From Paraspadella gotoi (Eukaryota; Chaetognatha), in NCBI GenBank assembly GCA_051294375.1, contig CM119267.1:10314053-10378052 (forward strand): 64,000 nucleotides of DNA. The letters run 5' to 3'. Under the pieces are notes generated by a model. The model did no database searches, had not been told where the DNA came from, and saw nothing but the letters and a program-made list of their open reading frames with translations. Numbering within the stretch: position 1 is the first letter of the stretch; the number at the start of each line of letters is the position of its first letter. Positions 40,760 to 52,478 of the stretch are shown piece after piece. A program made the position numbers and the translations under genes.

Positions 40760-42475
40760 TTAACTGCAATTCTGACGAAGTTTACTGCGAATCCGAGCTT
40801 CGCTGCGTCCCTCGAAACTCCGCTTGCGACGCCTGGCGGGAATCCCTCCAAGACGTCGTCCCCAGTCCGGCCGATCGTAAACGCGGCGGCGACGACGACG
40901 ACGACAACGACGTCACCGGGAATTCGAACACGATGATCGTCATCCTCGTCAGCGTCATCGGAGGTGAGGTGGCGACGCGATCGGTCAAACTAATCCCTTT
41001 TTTTTAGCTGCTGCTTTATCGCTTATCGTACAAAGAGAAATTAATAAACAATGTTAATTTTTTTTTCAATCATTAAAAAATTGTAATTTTTGACTAATGA
41101 AAAGTATGAAAAGTTAATTGCTTAATATTTGATCCTTTTAAGTTAGTTTAGATTTAATCGAAATCAAAACATTGTTGTCACTTTTAAGTTTAAACTACAC
41201 ATAATAAAATCCCAAGATTATTAACTTTATTCGTTATTTATCTTTGAAAAACTTTCCCGAAAAAAGGTGCGACCGCACAGAGAAAAAGGTCGACCTCTGA
41301 AAAAAAAGTTCACAATTTTTCCCACTAATTAAAAGGGATTTTCATTTTCATTCGAGCTCCGATGTGAAAATGACTCACGTTCCGAGTCACGTGATTTACC
41401 CGCAGGCGTCGTCGTCATCAACCTCATCCTCCTCATCATCTGCGTCTTCAAGCGACTCGACTCGCGGCGCGCCTCGAGAACGCCGCCCTCCGGCGCCACG
41501 ACGCCGTCTGGAACGGCGCCGACGCCCAGCGACGACCTCGAAAGCGGCGGTGGGCGCGGCGGAGTCGGCGGCGGTGTCGCCGGTTCGCGACCGCAAAGGG
41601 GCGCCCCTCGCGGTTCCAGCGCCCCCAGGAGGGATAACAACAACGCGGGTGAATCTCAATCGGTGGCGCCGTCCATCTACACCAACGGGTCTTTGTCCGA
41701 ACTCCACACCTACCCTTACCCGAGTCTCGAGAGCATCAGGTTCGTCTTTTTTATTTTTTTTTTTTTGCCTATTTTTTCTTATAAATTTAAATGTTTTATT
41801 TTACGACCCGAATAAAAGTTCGGAGAGTTTGACGATGTGTAATTTTCTTGAGATAATGGTACGAAAAAGTAAAAACGAGTGACTCACTTTAATGATACTA
41901 AATTGTTTTCGCCATTTATTCTTGATTTGAAAACATAATCAAAATTTCAAAAATGGTACTTTTGTAATCAATTATAATTATCTGCACTCGTTTTTATTCA
42001 TTTACAGCGTATAAGTTCTTACAACAAATTCATTCCAGTGCTCAGAACAGAAGACTTGTGGTTTACCTTTTGTTTTTTTTTCATGTCCAGAACCAACTCC
42101 CTGCGCTCTGGCGGGAACCCGCCGACTTACTCGGATGTTTTTCCTTGGATCGCTCTGGGCACTAACACGCTCGATGGCAGCAGTTTAAACACTCTCTCTT
42201 ACAACACGATAGATCGAACGCTGGGCGGCAGCATCAGTCCCGACGAAAAGCCTCCCGAATACCTGGAGCTCTGCGGAGAAATCACGGAGGCTTTTCTAAC
42301 GTCGCATCCCATAGAGCGAAGTCGGAGCGAAAGCGATCTGAGATGCTCTCCGGTTCGAACCCCGCCCCTGGACAATTTTCACAATAACGGAGAAGTCCGA
42401 CGAACCGACGACAACGGAAATGATAACCACAATAACAACTACGTCGGGGACGTAAACGACAACGGCCCGGCGTAA
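40760..42475 (+). CDS. single-pass membrane protein with LDLa-like ectodomain and PPxY cytosolic tail (clean copy C, 5' incomplete)
   Basis: Exons 40760-40963, 41406-41739 and 42091-42475 with GT..AG borders and matching phases (307 codons including the stop). Exon 1 encodes NCNSDEVYCESELRC-VP..ACDAW: the first four Cys and the C-V-P turn of an LDL-receptor class A repeat, but the last two Cys and the acidic calcium site are missing. An Asp-rich linker leads to the membrane segment across the exon 1/2 junction (TMIVILVSVIGG + VVVINLILLIICVF) followed by KRL. The cytosolic tail is Gly/Ser/Pro-rich, then has GNPPTYSDVF and KPPEYLELCGE, two PPxY motifs of the kind bound by WW domains of NEDD4-type ligases. 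The layout resembles LDLRAD3/LDLRAD4/PMEPA1 adaptors; this is inference. The signal peptide must lie upstream, possibly 21655-21772. The gene is convergent with RAPGEF. Confidence 0.72.
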
Positions 42476-43559
42476 AACCGGCCTTTCTTTCACAATTCAC
42501 GAAGCATTCACTTAAACGCAGAAAAAAAATTCCATTTTTTTCTTGAGAAGTTTCGTCTCTACTCTTTTCTGTATTCCAGTAGTAAAATTATCCAAAGGTT
42601 TTTCCCCTCAACCATTTCCCCGAAAATCTACTGTGGCTTTACGAAATAGCACAAAAAAAATTCCGTAGACTGATTATGATTTAATATTAACATCTTTAGC
42701 GTCTACATTGTGATTGTTCGTTTTGCTTTATCTATTTCGCGATTATGTAATGCGTATAACTAATACGTTCCATGAAGCTTTGAAAAAAACAATTCACAAC
42801 TGTTCTTATTGAATCTGTGAGAATGAATTTATTAAAAGAAAACTCGTTTTTTCTTTTGACCAAATATTTGTAATACTTATTAGAACTCATAACTGTCGAT
42901 ACATTCTGAGTTCTGGCTAGCTCCTTCGATCATCATCATGTTATGAAGCTAACATACGTAGGAAAAAATAGTTTTAAATGATTTAAAAACGTTTAATAAT
43001 TCGAAGCCAATTAAACGAGAAAGATAATTTTCACCGTACGACAATCAACAAAGTATTTACACATTCTTAAAAAGCGAAACATATAATGAACGGAAAAGTA
43101 TAAAGGAAACAAACCGTGGCCCATAGATGGGCCTTCTGAGTTTTTTTTGTTTTGTTTTGTTTTTTTTCTATTTGCCCAAAAGAGGCAAAGATTCTATATC
43201 GTTGTAAACTCGAAAGGAGAAAAAACATGGCGTCGCTGGAAAAAAAAAGTTGAAGAAGAGAGGCAGTAAAGAGGGGCGGGGCGGAAAGGGAGGGAGGGTG
43301 AGGGAGGAAAGAAAAGGAACACGCTACGATTCTCACCGACGGAGATAACGGGAGGATGTGGACCGGACTGTGGACTGGGGAGTGGGGAGTGGACAAGGGA
43401 GAGATAAGGAGCTTGTGATAAAAATACGAGAAATTCTCCGATGGTCAGAAATTTAAAAATAAAAATCTCTCTGGAAACCAAGTGTCTACGTCTTAGTTGT
43501 TATCATCGGCGCGATTGCTGTAATCGTCGTCGTTGTTATTGCTCTGGTCGCCATCGTCT
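42476..43559. other. convergent 3' spacer between the PPxY gene and RAPGEF
   Basis: AT-rich, about 1.1 kb, holding both 3' UTRs. The RAPGEF-proximal part (43200-43400) is purine-rich on the plus strand. The same spacer occurs in copies A (part), B and D. Confidence 0.6.
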
Positions 43560-46500
43560 TCAAACGGCGGAGACTTGGCTGTCTTCGTCCTCGTCACCCT
43601 CGTAAGCAACGTCGGGCCGTTTGACGCTCGACCGAGAAGCTACATACGATTTGGTGGGGAGACGTTGGAACGATCGTCTCGAAGAGTTCAATTGACGCAG
43701 TTGACGGGCGTGGCTGATCTGTGCCGCCATTTGCGCCGCCACCGTATAGTCTGGCGGCGCCCGACGCGCCTGCGGGTGCGGCGTCGACGGAGGCGGTGGA
43801 GGCGGAGCATGATGCTGTGGATGTTGCTGCTGTTGCAGTTGAATCTGTTGCTGCTGAGCCCGATGGTGATTGTGAAAGCCGGAGGGGTAAGGAGGAGGCA
43901 GGAGGTGAGTGACTGGCGGAGGGGGCGGGGGTGGAATGGAGGGTAAGGGTGGAGGTGGGTGGAAAGAGGAGGTGGACGATGAGGAATTGTGTCGTCGGGC
44001 GGGAGGCGGGGAGTGCGCGGGAAATGAACTGATGGAGGCGCTGGAGCGACGAGAGTCGAAACCGGACGTGCCGCCGAAACTGCCGAAGCTGTCCCGGTCG
44101 CCGCCCCCGCCGCCGATGACTCCGACGGACCGTTGGATAGCCGGGTGGGGGAAGTCGGCCGAAGAAAAACTGTTCGTCCTGGAGGAATCGGAAGGATGAG
44201 GCGAGAGCGAGGAATGCGGCGCGACGGAAGAGTGGTCGCCCGCGGGATCAGATCCAGAACTGAAGGAACCCATCGTCACCGACTTCCTCATGGGGCCGCC
44301 GATAGAAAGCGCTGAGAAACTGTTCACCGACGAACTCTCCGCCGACAGAGGAATGCTGCCGCCGGCCCCGATTCGGCCGCCGCTCTGACGCGACGGATGC
44401 TGCCGTCCTGGGACGAGGGGATGATGCTGAGGTCGACGCGGAAACATCATGGGCGAGGTCGCCGGCGACGGCCCCATCGAGGGCGGCCGACCGAAGGGCA
44501 TTTCCGGGGCGTAGCTGGGATTGGCCGAGGGCGGCAGAGCGTGCTTCGAGGGCTTCGTTCCCTCCGACAGGGACATGAGTTTGCGGACGGCGTCGGGAGA
44601 CTGGGCGCCGAAACGCGGACCCGCCCACGGTGGGTGCTGCGGATGGAGATGCATCGGATGCGGGTGATGGAGGTGCTGTTGCTGACCGGCGCTGGAGACG
44701 CTAAAGCCGGAGGTGGAGCTGAGGGAGCTTCCTGGCCTCGAGACGGGCGTCGGCGCTGGAGACGAGTCGGACCTCTTCATCCCCAAAGGCGGCTCCAGTT
44801 TGACGGAGGCTTCGTGCAGCTTGTCCTCGTCGTCGACGATTTTTAAGTTGCTCAAATACGTCCTCACCTTCCGCGCCATCTGCGACTCTTCGTAAATCTT
44901 CTTGGCGCTGATCATGTACGAGTGACGCCGCGGGTGTCCGCGGCGTCGAAGCGTCGCCATTCCGTTCATGGTGACGCCGTGATGACCGCTCGATCCGGGA
45001 GAGGCGTTGACGTAGTCTTGCATCGCCTGAGCGTCGTATTTGGAGGAGCACATGTTGCCCACGTGGCGAATCTCCTTGGCCAGCATGCGAAGCTTCTCGA
45101 AGTTGATGAGGCCCTCGATTTTGGAATCGTTCCCCAGGCAGATGAAGGTCAAGTCCTTCTTGACGACGGGAAAGAAGGGGATCATGGGCGGCTGAACGTT
45201 TTCCGAGTTGAGGAGGTTCCGGTACTTGGCCATGTTGCGTGAGGGATCCATGACCTCCTGCAGGTCGGTGAAGAGTTTGGAATACTTGGTGGGCAGCTTC
45301 TCCCACGTGGCCCGGAGGCGGGAGACGGAGCCGTGGCCGAGCCCGCTGAGAATGGCGAACATGGAGTTAAAGTTTTTACATTGTTTGCAATATTTAGCGA
45401 TCTTGACGAAGTGCTTGAGGATCTTCATGCGGTTGACGCGGTTCGTTTCGGACGTTACTTCCGTCGACACCCAGAACATCTCCCTGTTGACGAGCTCCTC
45501 GAACCGCTCGAGCATGGGTTCTCCGTAGCGGGAGTCACGTTCGAAGAGGTTGTCGATAAACTCGGTGGGTTCGATCTCGGAGAAAACCTCGAAATCTTGG
45601 AGGGTGAGTTGAAAGGCGATTTCCATCGGGTTGAGCTGCAAGAAGGAGATGTTGGCCTCCTTGAGCATCTCCGCCGCAACCTCATCCGAAACGAGCTGCT
45701 CCGTGTTGTGGTTGGACTTGATGTAATACCTGGCGTTGAGAGGGATTCTCTGCGCCAGATCGTTGAGAATGTCGGGCAGGCGACTGTGCTTGATCAGGCC
45801 TCCATCTTGCACGGAGACTTGGCAGAGGGAAAAGTCCGAGCTGGACAGATCAGTGACACCGAATTCCTTCAACGCCAGCATCACCACCTCTTTCGCCGTT
45901 GTCTCTTTGTGAATCAACAAATATCGACATGTCTGGTCCGACCGGTAGACCCTGACGGCGAACTCGGGCATCTCGGAGGCCACGCCGGGGGCGTCGAGGT
46001 CGGGAAAGTCCGGCGCCGAGAGGTCGGGATTGGAGCTGCTTAGGTTTTTGCCGGAGACCAAAGATTTTCCGGTCGTCGGCGAAAAGAGATTCTCGTTGGA
46101 ATCGTTTAAGTGACTCGGACCCAAGAGATTCGACTTGGAATTGGAGTTGATGATCTTCCCCAACATGTTGCTGATCTTGTTCTTCTTCTTCCCCGCGTCT
46201 CTCGAATCCCTCGTCGGCGAGATGTGGTGATGCACCGGGACCTCGAGCGAGTTGGGCGCGAGGTTCTTGATTCGCGGAAGGGAGATGTCCCGCCGCGGCC
46301 GCTTGTGCCCGTCCCCGCCGAAGAGCATCTCCTTGAAGGCGAGAAAGTTGGTTTTGACGGATATGGAGAGGTGGGTGGATCCTTGGAGGATCTCGAAGGC
46401 CTTGGCGTTGGTGATGTGCTCGAAACTCTGCGTGTTGACGCTGAGGATTTGGTCGCCGCGCTTGAGGCCGGCCTCGAAGGCGCGGGAGTCACGGTCGATT

Positions 46501-49500
46501 TTGGAGACGAAAACGCCGTGGCCCTTTTCCCGGCCGCCGACGATGGCGAAGTCCAGCGGCTCGTCGCGCGACGACCTCTTGAGGATGATGCTGCGGGCGT
46601 GGGCCTTCGCCGCCGAGGCGATGTTCAACAACCGTAACTGACCCTGGAGAGCGAGAAATTGGGGCGAACGTTATTTAATCGATCGAACTTTAACGAGATC
46701 GGAAATTAAACCTTTGTTGTCCAAATAACTGCCAAATCAAAATTCAGCGAAAAAAGCCAGTCCCCTTTCACCCCGTTTTAATTATGCTAGGATTAAATCG
46801 CTCTATTAATCGGCGAAAAATTGATCGACATTTAGGTCTAAACCCTTGGATCACAGTTTCGAGGGAAACAACTAAAAACAATAACGACGACAATGAATCA
46901 AATCAGGATATGACTTCTTTCGTTACTTTTTAAATAATTCTCTTTAGAGAGAAAACGAAAATTTCGTTATAACAAAAACAAAAAACAAAAAAAGTTCAAA
47001 TACAATGTCTACAATGTCTACAATTGTCTAATAATTCTCTTGAAAATGATAAAATTAATGGGAATGGTATGAGGTTATAAATAACAGAGCTCTTGCTCGC
47101 TCTCTCTCTCTCTCTCTCTGATATAAAAAATAAAAAATGAATTCCTGTCAATTAACGCCGAAAATTCTTCAACAGACCCGACCAACCATTGAATTTATAT
47201 ATCACATTTATGAAATTGGTACAACCAATATAAAAATTATCCATTCATTTAATAAACAAGCTATCTTGCCCCTGACTTTGGACAGGCTTTGGCTTTGGCT
47301 CCATCACTCTTACAAGATAATGACAAAGCAGATCCCTGCAAGCTTTCAATCAAGACTCTCTCACAGTCTCGTTTATTCACTCCCAGAGTACCTAGCTTCC
47401 CTGTCAATGAAGTGGTATAATTTTTCAAAGAATGTTTCAATATAGGTTAATATAGGTTAAATCAGGATCGATTTAGTAGTTTAAGAAATGTACATTGTAC
47501 AAGGTGAGACACGACAGCCCGCCGCTAAAAAAAATTGTCATTTGCGAACTTGTAAACGTTTTTGTAATCTAAAAAATTTTTCTGTAGTAAAAACCTAAAT
47601 CATTTTATATTAATCCAAATTTCATATTGATTAGTTATGATTTGACTTGGCAATTACCCGGAAAAAGTTGCTTTAAAAATCGTCTTTCATTTTAAAACAA
47701 ATCTTTTTTTAAAATCTTTTTTGTCTAATGTTATTAATAGTTTATATAACTTTTAATAAAAAGGTATCAATATTAATATCTTCTGAAAGCTTTAAAAAAT
47801 TTGAAGATAATGACATATTTAAGAATATTATAATATGAAAATAAGCCTAACCAGCTTTAGTTTAATTAAAATAATCCAAATTAAAATTATAAAATCCTAA
47901 AATATATTTTTTTAAATATCTGACCTATTTTTATTATAATGATTTTACCAATTATTGTTTATATAGGTATCATAAAAAAGCTTAAAAAAAACTAAATTAA
48001 AATAGCTAACATTAATTTAATAATAATAATAACAATTTTTATTTTACAGTATTTTTAATTATGCCATTCTCTTCATATTTTTAAGAGGTTTCAGAAGACA
48101 TTAATATCGATACCTTTTTATATAATTTTTTTTAAAAAAACGTTTAAAAAATTAAACAGATTGAAGAAAAAAAAAGTTTAAAAATGAAACACGATTTTGG
48201 AGGCAACTTTTCTCCGCTTATTGCCAAGTAAAATCAAAACCAATCAATATAAAATTTGGATATATAAATGATTTAAGTTTTTATTACAGAAAAAAAATTT
48301 TAGATTAAAAAAAATCTTCACAAGTTTACTGTTGGAGCGTAATTCTCGTAATTCTCGTAATTCTCGTCCACCGGTGATTCTTCATAAAACCACCCCCAAC
48401 ATTACAACATACGATTTTTTTTAGCTGCGGGCTGTCGTGTGCCACCTTGTAATTATTCAGAATTAAAAACATTTAAAAAGTGATCAAGTTTTAAAAAAGT
48501 GTCGGTGTATTTTTGTACCTGCATCTGCGCCTCTTCGAGTCTGTCCTCGAACTTCTCCAAAAAGTCGCACATGTCGGCGTCGGTCTCGAAGTCGTTGAAA
48601 TGGTTGTTGACCCAGAGCAGCACCACCCTCGTGGCCTTGGCTCGGAGGTTGGGATCCTGGAACCACTCGAGCAGCCGGTCGGCGAGCGACTGCGGCGACT
48701 CGAGGAACGTCCTCGCGGTGAGGAGAAAGTCTTCCACGAAAGTGGGATCGACGGAGGAATGATCGGCCACCAAATAGTCGGTCAGTCGCTCGGGCGTCCC
48801 GCGGATGATGATCTGTCCCTGACGACTACGGTCGAGCGTCCGGTGCTCGGTGATCATAACCACCTCGCCCTCTTCCTCGTGCTTCCTCGTGTTCTCCTCT
48901 CCGCGATGAAGGATCCTGTAGTAATCCGTCTGCGCGATGCAGACGAACTGACAATCGTCGACGAGCGTCTTCATGACTCCCTTGTGGTAGAGCTTCTCAG
49001 TGGTGGGTGTGATGCCGAAGGAGTCGCCCACATCGAGGTATTCCACGGACTGGACGTCGGCGCGGGTGATCTCCACGCGACCGTTGAGAATGACCGACCA
49101 AGAGTCGAGTTCTTCCCCGTCGTTCATGACGACGGTTCCGGCGCGTTCGATGACGGCGAAGACGGTGCAGGCGCAAAATTCGCGCCGGACAGGATTGGTC
49201 ATATTGGCAAAGGCTGGGAGGTGACCCATGAAGTCGAGGAGGATCTCCACGTCCTCGTCGGTGCGGTCGGCGTGGTCCTTCTCGAGACATTCGCGGACCG
49301 AGTCGCGGTAGACGAGAGACGAGCCGAGAGATTCGAGATCTTCGTCGTCCGAATCCACGAAGCTCTCGACAAGGCCATTGAGGTCGACGTCGGCGGGATC
49401 CACGGGATCCTCCAACGAAGACTGCATCATGTCGCTGCCCGAGTAGGCCGAGGACGTGTCCGAGGCGTGGGAGGTGCGTTTGAGGAAAGAGTCGGTTCGG

Positions 49501-50036
49501 GCGAGGCCGTTGGAGACGGGCGGCGCCGGCGGAAACTCGGCGGGGAGCTGAGGCGGCGGGAGTTGATGATCGAAGACGGACACGTCGATGGATTCGACGG
49601 CGGCGGCGTCGTCGGCTGCGGCGTCCTTCAGGGCGTCGGTCGTCCCAACGCCCGGCGTCGCGGCGTCCGGATAGTCTACGTACAATAGTTCGGACGCTTC
49701 GAGGATGATGCACTCGTTCTGGCGTCGGCCGCAGCCGGGCGTCCGCCGTCCGAAACTCGATCGAGGGAGAAACATGGAGCCGTCGATGAAGACGGAGCCC
49801 GAGAGAAGGACGAACCAACAGGTGGACAACTCTCCTCGACAGTAGAGGATGTCGTTGGCCTCGTGCAGCTTGTAGCGCACCTTCGTCGCTAGAGACCGCA
49901 GCGACGATTCCCTCGCCGACGTCAACGCCTCCACGCCTACCAGGTAGGAGAAGATTCGGTTGACGTCGTCCTCGTCGCGGGACGAGGGAGTCTTGACGGC
50001 CGCGGCGCGAAGATCGGGGTCCACCACCTCGCCCAT
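43560..50036 (-). CDS. RAPGEF2/6: RAPGEF2/6-type PDZ guanine nucleotide exchange factor (clean copy C)
   Basis: Activates Rap GTPases at the membrane and cell junctions by GDP release. Two coding exons, 48519-50036 (506 codons) and 43560-46643, give 1533 residues. Domains: cyclic-nucleotide-binding-like 1 (about 45-120, with [10 protein letters not shown] and MFLPRSSFG), Ser/acidic linker, cNMP-like 2 (272-380, [14 protein letters not shown]), RasGEF-N (406-545, [14 protein letters not shown]), PDZ (525-605), RA (730-816), RasGEF catalytic domain (845-1060, [32 protein letters not shown]), then a Pro/Ser/His/Gln-rich tail. The tail has PPPY (about 1422-1425) and PPDY (1469-1472) and ends VSAV, a class I PDZ ligand as in vertebrate RAPGEF2. 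The start ATG is in strong context (GTCACCATGG). The N-terminal cNMP domain makes it most like the longer RAPGEF6-type form. All frames are intact. Confidence 0.96.
47210..47312. repeat. dispersed repeat, copy 2
   Basis: Nearly identical to 12463-12565 over the first 85 bases, including GGTACAACCAATATAAAAAT and CTTTGGACAGGC. Located in RAPGEF intron 1 just before the inverted-repeat element. Class unknown. Confidence 0.7.
47500..48449. mobile_element. non-autonomous DNA transposon / MITE with long terminal inverted repeats and TA target duplication
   Basis: Ends CAAGGTGAGACACGACAGCC (left) and, on the reverse strand, CAAGGTGGCACACGACAGCC (right), flanked by TA on both sides (47498-47499 and 48450-48451). 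The inverted similarity continues inward for roughly 300 bases, e.g. CCTAAATCATTT..ATTGATTAGTTATGATTTGACTTGGCAAT against the reverse of 48220-48290. The interior is AT-rich with no open frame. TA duplication points to a Tc1/mariner-type mobiliser; the long arms make it foldback-like. It is inserted in RAPGEF intron 1. Confidence 0.8.
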
Positions 50037-50182
50037 GGTGACGACGGGCGGGGTCGGCGCGGACGGAGGGGTGGAGAGGGGCGGGACCGGCGGCGCGAGC
50101 GGAACGGAAGGCAGGAAGTGTGATGAGCGAAGATCAAATGCATGGAGGCGACGGGTCAGGGGGTTGATTGTCGGCGGGCGAC
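50037..50182 (-). promoter_or_regulatory. RAPGEF 5' leader with overlapping upstream ATG frame
   Basis: A CTTTTTCTTCAG acceptor ends at 50183, so the leader in this exon is 50037-50182 and at least one upstream non-coding exon exists. An ATG at 50141-50143 (weak context CTCCATGC) opens a 68-codon frame that runs past the main ATG in another frame to 49937. It could lower initiation at the main start. Confidence 0.5.
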
Positions 50183-50638
50183 CTGAAGAAAAAGAGTAAA
50201 TAACCTTTTTTTTTTAAATTCGTGTTTAATAAATATTTATTTCCCTCTTCTAAAAGATTTAAAAATGAAAAGAAAATTTGAATAGAAATTGTGAATAATA
50301 CATATGTAATGTTCCTATCGAAGTCAAACATAAAAAAAAGGAATATTTTAATAGATCACAAGTTAAGAAGACAAAAAATTGGACCCGTCTCTTACATTTT
50401 ATTCAATTTTCCCGTATTTTCGTTTCCTTCGCGAGTCTTTCCCCTCGGGACTCGTTCGTGATCCGCCCTCAGCTTGAATAGGATCGTCCGCTGATTAGTT
50501 TAATCCTTCGCTAATACGAGAAGCCGCGGACTTTCGTCGAGAGAGAGAGTGAGAGAGATTCCTTTGCTCGTTTCACACACGAAAAAAAATTTCTTTTTGC
50601 CTGTTGGAGAGAGAGAGAGAGAAAGGTTTTTTAAGAAG
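50183..50638. other. upstream intron of RAPGEF to the 500-N gap
   Basis: AT-rich then GA-rich sequence (GAGAGAGAG tracts at 50540-50560 and 50607-50622). No exon recognised. Confidence 0.5.
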
Positions 50639-51138
50639 NNNNNNNNNNNNNNNNNNNNNNNNNNNNNNNNNNNNNNNNNNNNNNNNNNNNNNNNNNNNNN
50701 NNNNNNNNNNNNNNNNNNNNNNNNNNNNNNNNNNNNNNNNNNNNNNNNNNNNNNNNNNNNNNNNNNNNNNNNNNNNNNNNNNNNNNNNNNNNNNNNNNNN
50801 NNNNNNNNNNNNNNNNNNNNNNNNNNNNNNNNNNNNNNNNNNNNNNNNNNNNNNNNNNNNNNNNNNNNNNNNNNNNNNNNNNNNNNNNNNNNNNNNNNNN
50901 NNNNNNNNNNNNNNNNNNNNNNNNNNNNNNNNNNNNNNNNNNNNNNNNNNNNNNNNNNNNNNNNNNNNNNNNNNNNNNNNNNNNNNNNNNNNNNNNNNNN
51001 NNNNNNNNNNNNNNNNNNNNNNNNNNNNNNNNNNNNNNNNNNNNNNNNNNNNNNNNNNNNNNNNNNNNNNNNNNNNNNNNNNNNNNNNNNNNNNNNNNNN
51101 NNNNNNNNNNNNNNNNNNNNNNNNNNNNNNNNNNNNNN
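50639..51138. other. 500-base N scaffold gap
   Basis: Exactly 500 N, the usual placeholder for an unsized join. By comparison with 60960-61500, which fills the equivalent place in copy D, it should hold (GA)n tracts and a GC-richer patch. Confidence 0.95.
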
Positions 51139-52345
51139 AAAAAATTTAAAAAAAAGCGGGAAGAGATTTTTTTCCCCCTCGATTTCGAAACGAATCTCAA
51201 GTTTCACGCTGGTCTTTTAATTATATATTTTTTTAAATGTTTTTTTTTAATGCCTTAGTCTTTAAATTGTATATTTTTTTCGAATTTTAAAAAAAATTCT
51301 TTTGTCTTAAGCTTTCGTCGGACGATGAGAATCGATTCCTCTCATAAAAACCGGACTCGCATCCTCCTTTTTTTGCTTCTTTCTTTTTTTTTTTCAAGCT
51401 GGGGTTATTTCTTTTTTCTTTTCTATTCAGACGACAGGATATACGGATTCGGTCGAACGGACCAAAGACGGCGTGGGGAGATACGAGCGGAAAAGGAAGA
51501 AGAATTCATTTTTTTGAGGTCAGAGAGAGAGAAGGAGAGAAATGGATGAATGGGTTTTGTGACTTGTCCCTAAAAACTGCATCGCCACGACAACTGGGAA
51601 ATGAGAGAGAGAGCGAGAGAGAGAGAGAGAGNNNNNNNNNNATATAGAGATATAGAGAGCTTAAATTTTTATAATATTTAAGTAATTAGTGATGATAGAA
51701 AATGTTCAACGTTTTGAAAGATAAAGAGAGAGAAAGAAAGAGAAGGAGAGAGAAAGAAAGAGAAGGAGAGAGAAAGTGAGAGAAAGGGAGAGAAAGTGAA
51801 AGTGAGAGAAAGGGAAAAAAAGGGAAAGAAAGGGAGAGAAAGAGAATAAGAAAAAGATAGAAAAAGAGAGCTAAAAAGAGAAAAAGCAAATTTCTCTTCT
51901 GAAGAGCAAAAAAATTGACAAGTTTTTTTTGTTTTTCAATTTTTTTTTGTTTTTACTTTTTTTTTCCAAACGACTCAACGCTTCCTCGACCTGGCTAATG
52001 AGGTCTCCGACGACGACGACGACGACGACAACGACGACGATATAGATTATCGAACGTAAAGGTATGAGAAACTTTAACGTGGGATAATTTTAAAGCGCTC
52101 ATCCGTGAGAGAGGCGAAGAAGGGAGTGTGGGAGAGAGAGAAAAAAAAATTGAGCGGGAAAAAGAAAGAGAAAAAAGAAAAGGGAAAGAACGATATTAAC
52201 TTCTGACAGGTGAAAAGATTATTTGTTATTATTTCGGTAGCGAAAAGTTTTTCAAAACGACGGGCCAGGTTTCGAAAAATCGCGGTCGGGGCAAATCGCT
52301 TTCGGCCCATTTAAAAAAAANNNNNNNNNNNNNNNNNNNNNNNNN
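51139..52345. repeat. block X, copy 1 (RAPGEF upstream flank)
   Basis: Duplicate of 61505-62670. Contains AT-rich sequence, GA/AAAG purine tracts and a GAC run at 52010-52040. It ends at the 25-N gap (52321-52345), beyond which copy D starts. Confidence 0.85.
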
Positions 52346-52404
52346 AAAAAAAGAAGAGAGATGAAACAATTTTCAGCAACAACAAGCCGGGAGAGTACCG
52401 ACGA

Positions 52405-52478
52405 AACCGGACGGACAACGGAAATGATAACCACAATAACAACTACGCGGGGACGTAAACGACAACGGCCGGCGTAAA
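52405..52478 (+). pseudogene. PPxY gene 3' terminal fragment (copy D)
   Basis: The last roughly 25 codons of the PPxY gene (GGAAATGATAACCACAATAA region) and its TAA equivalent, homologous to 42400-42475. The rest of the gene is absent, replaced by block X and an N gap. Confidence 0.8.

Larger units (their letters stand above)
46644..48518 (-). other. RAPGEF intron 1
   Basis: 1875-base AT-rich intron with donor CAG|GTACAA (minus strand, after 48519) and acceptor TCTCCAG before 46643. It contains a short (CT)n run at 47099-47119, the dispersed repeat at 47210-47312 and the inverted-repeat element at 47500-48449, whose end is only 70 bases from exon 1. Confidence 0.9.

Noticed and set aside
40760-40963. 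EGF domain in the ectodomain
   Set aside because: Only four Cys and a C-V-P turn followed by ACD fit the front half of an LDLa repeat better than EGF spacing.
48513-49688. 391-codon plus-strand open frame over RAPGEF exon 1
   Set aside because: Antisense shadow; the minus strand encodes conserved cNMP-like and RasGEF-N domains with proper splice sites.
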